Assembly: GCA_903843285.1 (NCBI GenBank)
Contig: CAIMPC010000039.1
Span: 1-44,885, forward strand
Direction of reading: 5' to 3'
Length of the DNA stretch: 44,885 nt
Source of the DNA: Candidatus Omnitrophota bacterium
Lineage (GTDB): Bacteria; Omnitrophota; Gorgyraeia; 2-01-FULL-45-10
Made by a program: the position numbers and the translations under genes. Below the pieces are notes generated by a model. The model ran no database searches. It was given only the letters and a program-made list of their open reading frames with translations, and had not been told where the DNA came from. Positions 43,442 through 44,885 of the stretch are shown piece after piece; position 1 is the first letter of the stretch, and each line of letters opens with the position of its first letter.

Positions 43442-44464
43442 ATGACACTCACATTATTAAGATTGTTCTTCATATTTTTGAGCTGTATAGTCGGCTATTA
43501 TGTAGGATCATTACTTACAGGTTTTAGCGCAAATGGTGCCTATATGGGCGGTGCGATAGGCGGGTTCAGCTCACTCATAGTAATATTTCTGGAATTTGAG
43601 ATGAAGAGACTCTCAATAAGGAACCTGTCGGCCGCGGTATTTGGCCTCATATTTGGATTCTTTATGGCATGGATAATTACGAGCGTCCTCCGCCTTATTC
43701 CGATGTCTATGGAATTCTTCTCGTCGGCGCAGATAATATTAATACTGATATTCTGCTACTTGGGGATGGCAATAGCTATAAGAGGTAAGGATGAATTCAA
43801 TCTCATAATACCTTATGTTAAATTCGTAAGGCAGGACAAAAAAGACGATATTATATTATTGGATACCAGCGTTATCATTGACGGCAGAGTGGCCGATATA
43901 CTGCATACAAAGTTTATAGAAGGAAGGCTTGTCATACCGCGGTTCGTCCTAAAGGAGCTTCAGCAAATAGCTGACTCGCAGGATGCCCTTAAGCGCACTC
44001 GTGGCCGACGAGGCCTCGACATATTGAACAAATTACAGAAATCATCCGAATTCGATATTCGAATTCAGGAAGATGATTTTCCTGATGTAAGAGAGGTAGA
44101 CGCGAAACTCGTTAAGCTCGCGAAGCTGCTCAGCGCCAAAGTATTGACTAATGACTTTAACCTGAATAAGGTTGCGGAGCTACAGGGAGTGACAGTGTTA
44201 AATATTAATGAGCTTGCAAATGCGCTCAGGCCTGTAGTGCTGCCCGGTGAAACCATGGAAGTCAGGGTAAGCAAAGAGGGTAAGGAGCATAATCAGGGTA
44301 TCGCATATCTTGATGACGGTACCATGATCGTCATAGATAACTCCAGGCATCTTATATCTCAATCCGTAAGCGTCGTCGTAACGAGCGTGCTTCAAACCTC
44401 GGCCGGTAGGATGATTTTCGCGAAGCTTGAAGATACCGCAGGTCACGGCGGGAAGGGTAGATGA
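43442..44464 (+). CDS. YacL-like membrane PIN/TRAM-domain protein
   Basis: A 340-residue protein with four membrane helices (residues 1-115), a PIN ribonuclease-like domain with acidic residues in LDTSVIIDGR, FVLKELQQ and VLTNDFNLNK, and a C-terminal TRAM domain (MEVRVSKEGKEHNQGIAYLD) for RNA binding. This layout is that of YacL family proteins, which are widespread in Firmicutes and Cyanobacteria and lie next to ispD in Bacillus, as here. The role is unproven; RNA cleavage at the membrane is plausible. Confidence 0.9.
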   Translation: MTLTLLRLFFIFLSCIVGYYVGSLLTGFSANGAYMGGAIGGFSSLIVIFLEFEMKRLSIRNLSAAVFGLIFGFFMAWIITSVLRLIPMSMEFFSSAQIILILIFCYLGMAIAIRGKDEFNLIIPYVKFVRQDKKDDIILLDTSVIIDGRVADILHTKFIEGRLVIPRFVLKELQQIADSQDALKRTRGRRGLDILNKLQKSSEFDIRIQEDDFPDVREVDAKLVKLAKLLSAKVLTNDFNLNKVAELQGVTVLNINELANALRPVVLPGETMEVRVSKEGKEHNQGIAYLDDGTMIVIDNSRHLISQSVSVVVTSVLQTSAGRMIFAKLEDTAGHGGKGR

Positions 44465-44885
44465 GCGCTGCACGACCGATCAGGCCGAAGGTTATCGCTA
44501 TAGTTCCCGCGGCAGGTTCAGGAAGACGGCTTAAGGTAAGAACCAAAAAACCATTTGTTCTGTTAAAGAGTAAGCCGATAATAGCGTGGACGCTAGCGGC
44601 TCTACAGGGATGCGATGCGATAAGCGAGATAATAGTGGCTTCCGAAGCATCATGCGTCAGGAAGCTCTCGGAGCTCGTTAAGAGATTCCGTTTTAATAAA
44701 GTAAGCGATATTATTATCGGCGGCAGTACGCGATTCGAATCAGTCAGTAATTGTCTGGCCGAAGTTGGATCGTCATTCGATATTGTATTAGTGCATGACG
44801 GCGCGCGGCCATTTATTGACGATGATACCATCTTAGAGTCTATAAAACTGGCAAGTAAATTCGGCGCTTGTATCGTTGCCTCTCG
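44461..44885 (+). CDS. ispD: 2-C-methyl-D-erythritol 4-phosphate cytidylyltransferase, 5' part
   Basis: The window ends within this gene; 141 codons are present. IspD makes CDP-methylerythritol in the MEP isoprenoid pathway. The CTP-binding PAAGSGRRL (residues 16-24), KPFVLLKSKPIIAWTL, IIGGSTRFESVSNCL and VLVHDGARPFID motifs are clear. The start ATG 44461 overlaps the stop of the YacL-like gene. No stop or frameshift is seen in the visible part. Confidence 0.93.
   Translation, partial: MSAARPIRPKVIAIVPAAGSGRRLKVRTKKPFVLLKSKPIIAWTLAALQGCDAISEIIVASEASCVRKLSELVKRFRFNKVSDIIIGGSTRFESVSNCLAEVGSSFDIVLVHDGARPFIDDDTILESIKLASKFGACIVAS

Noticed and set aside
1..44885. CRISPR arrays, prophage or complete insertion sequences
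   Set aside because: No regularly spaced short repeats, no transposase or integrase reading frame and no phage structural genes were seen; the only dispersed repeats are the non-coding palindromic elements.

Overview
The window is a gene-dense stretch of a bacterial chromosome. Almost every gene is on the + strand, with tiny gaps or 4-22 base overlaps. The exceptions are rpsT and one minus-strand block (about 21131-24484). The gene content is that of a diderm (outer-membrane) bacterium: LptE, a BamD-like protein, Lnt, LolC/E-LolD and an MlaEFD-type lipid transporter. It also carries genes better known from Gram-positives: McsA-McsB-ClpC, SpoVG, a YacL-type PIN/TRAM protein and ComEA/ComEC. 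This mix, with consensus-like sigma-70 promoters (TTGACT / TATAAT) and several short-leader genes, fits an uncultivated diderm lineage such as Omnitrophota/PVC-related bacteria. That placement is inference from content, not from a phylogeny.

Layout. 1-1407: 3' end of a large probable (alpha/alpha)6-barrel glycan-active protein. 1491-1677: tRNA-Ala(GGC) and tRNA-Leu(CAA). 1821-5140: nfo and leuS. 5296-8123: comEA and comEC. 8227-11691: PilZ protein, BamD-like TPR protein, lptE, holA, with rpsT convergent. 12036-14956: murJ-uvrC. 15214-20629: prfB (with the classical +1 frameshift), secA, lnt. 20693-21109: a lone chagasin-like (I42) inhibitor gene bracketed by 17-bp direct repeats. 21131-24484 (minus): ECF sigma factor, zinc-finger anti-sigma, SpoVG, YraN, YifB. 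24647-26367: TPR protein and MATE transporter. 26636-31195: a very large PocR/GAF/PAS/GGDEF/HD-GYP protein. 31192-34591: lysS, lolC/E, lolD. 34666-39668: ilvE-type aminotransferase, mcsA, mcsB, clpC. 39683-43426: AsmA/TamB-like protein with mlaE-mlaF-mlaD. 43442-44885: PIN/TRAM protein and the 5' part of ispD.

How the genes work together. Much of the window serves envelope construction: LPS insertion (LptE), outer-membrane protein assembly (BamD-like), lipoprotein maturation and release (Lnt, LolCD), lipid II flipping (MurJ) and phospholipid trafficking (MlaEFD plus the AsmA-like protein). A second theme is regulation: a self-contained ECF regulon, a cyclic-di-GMP enzyme and a PilZ receptor, and arginine-phosphorylation proteolysis.

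The least expected signals are: (i) two near-identical ECF-type promoters in front of the anti-sigma gene and spoVG; (ii) the repeat-bracketed inhibitor gene between lnt and yifB; (iii) a family of four palindromic MITE-like repeats, two of them sitting between a strong promoter and its gene; (iv) a BamD-like protein without a lipobox and with a recently duplicated Trp/Lys-rich tail; (v) a compact UvrC. No CRISPR array, rRNA, complete insertion sequence or prophage was seen.
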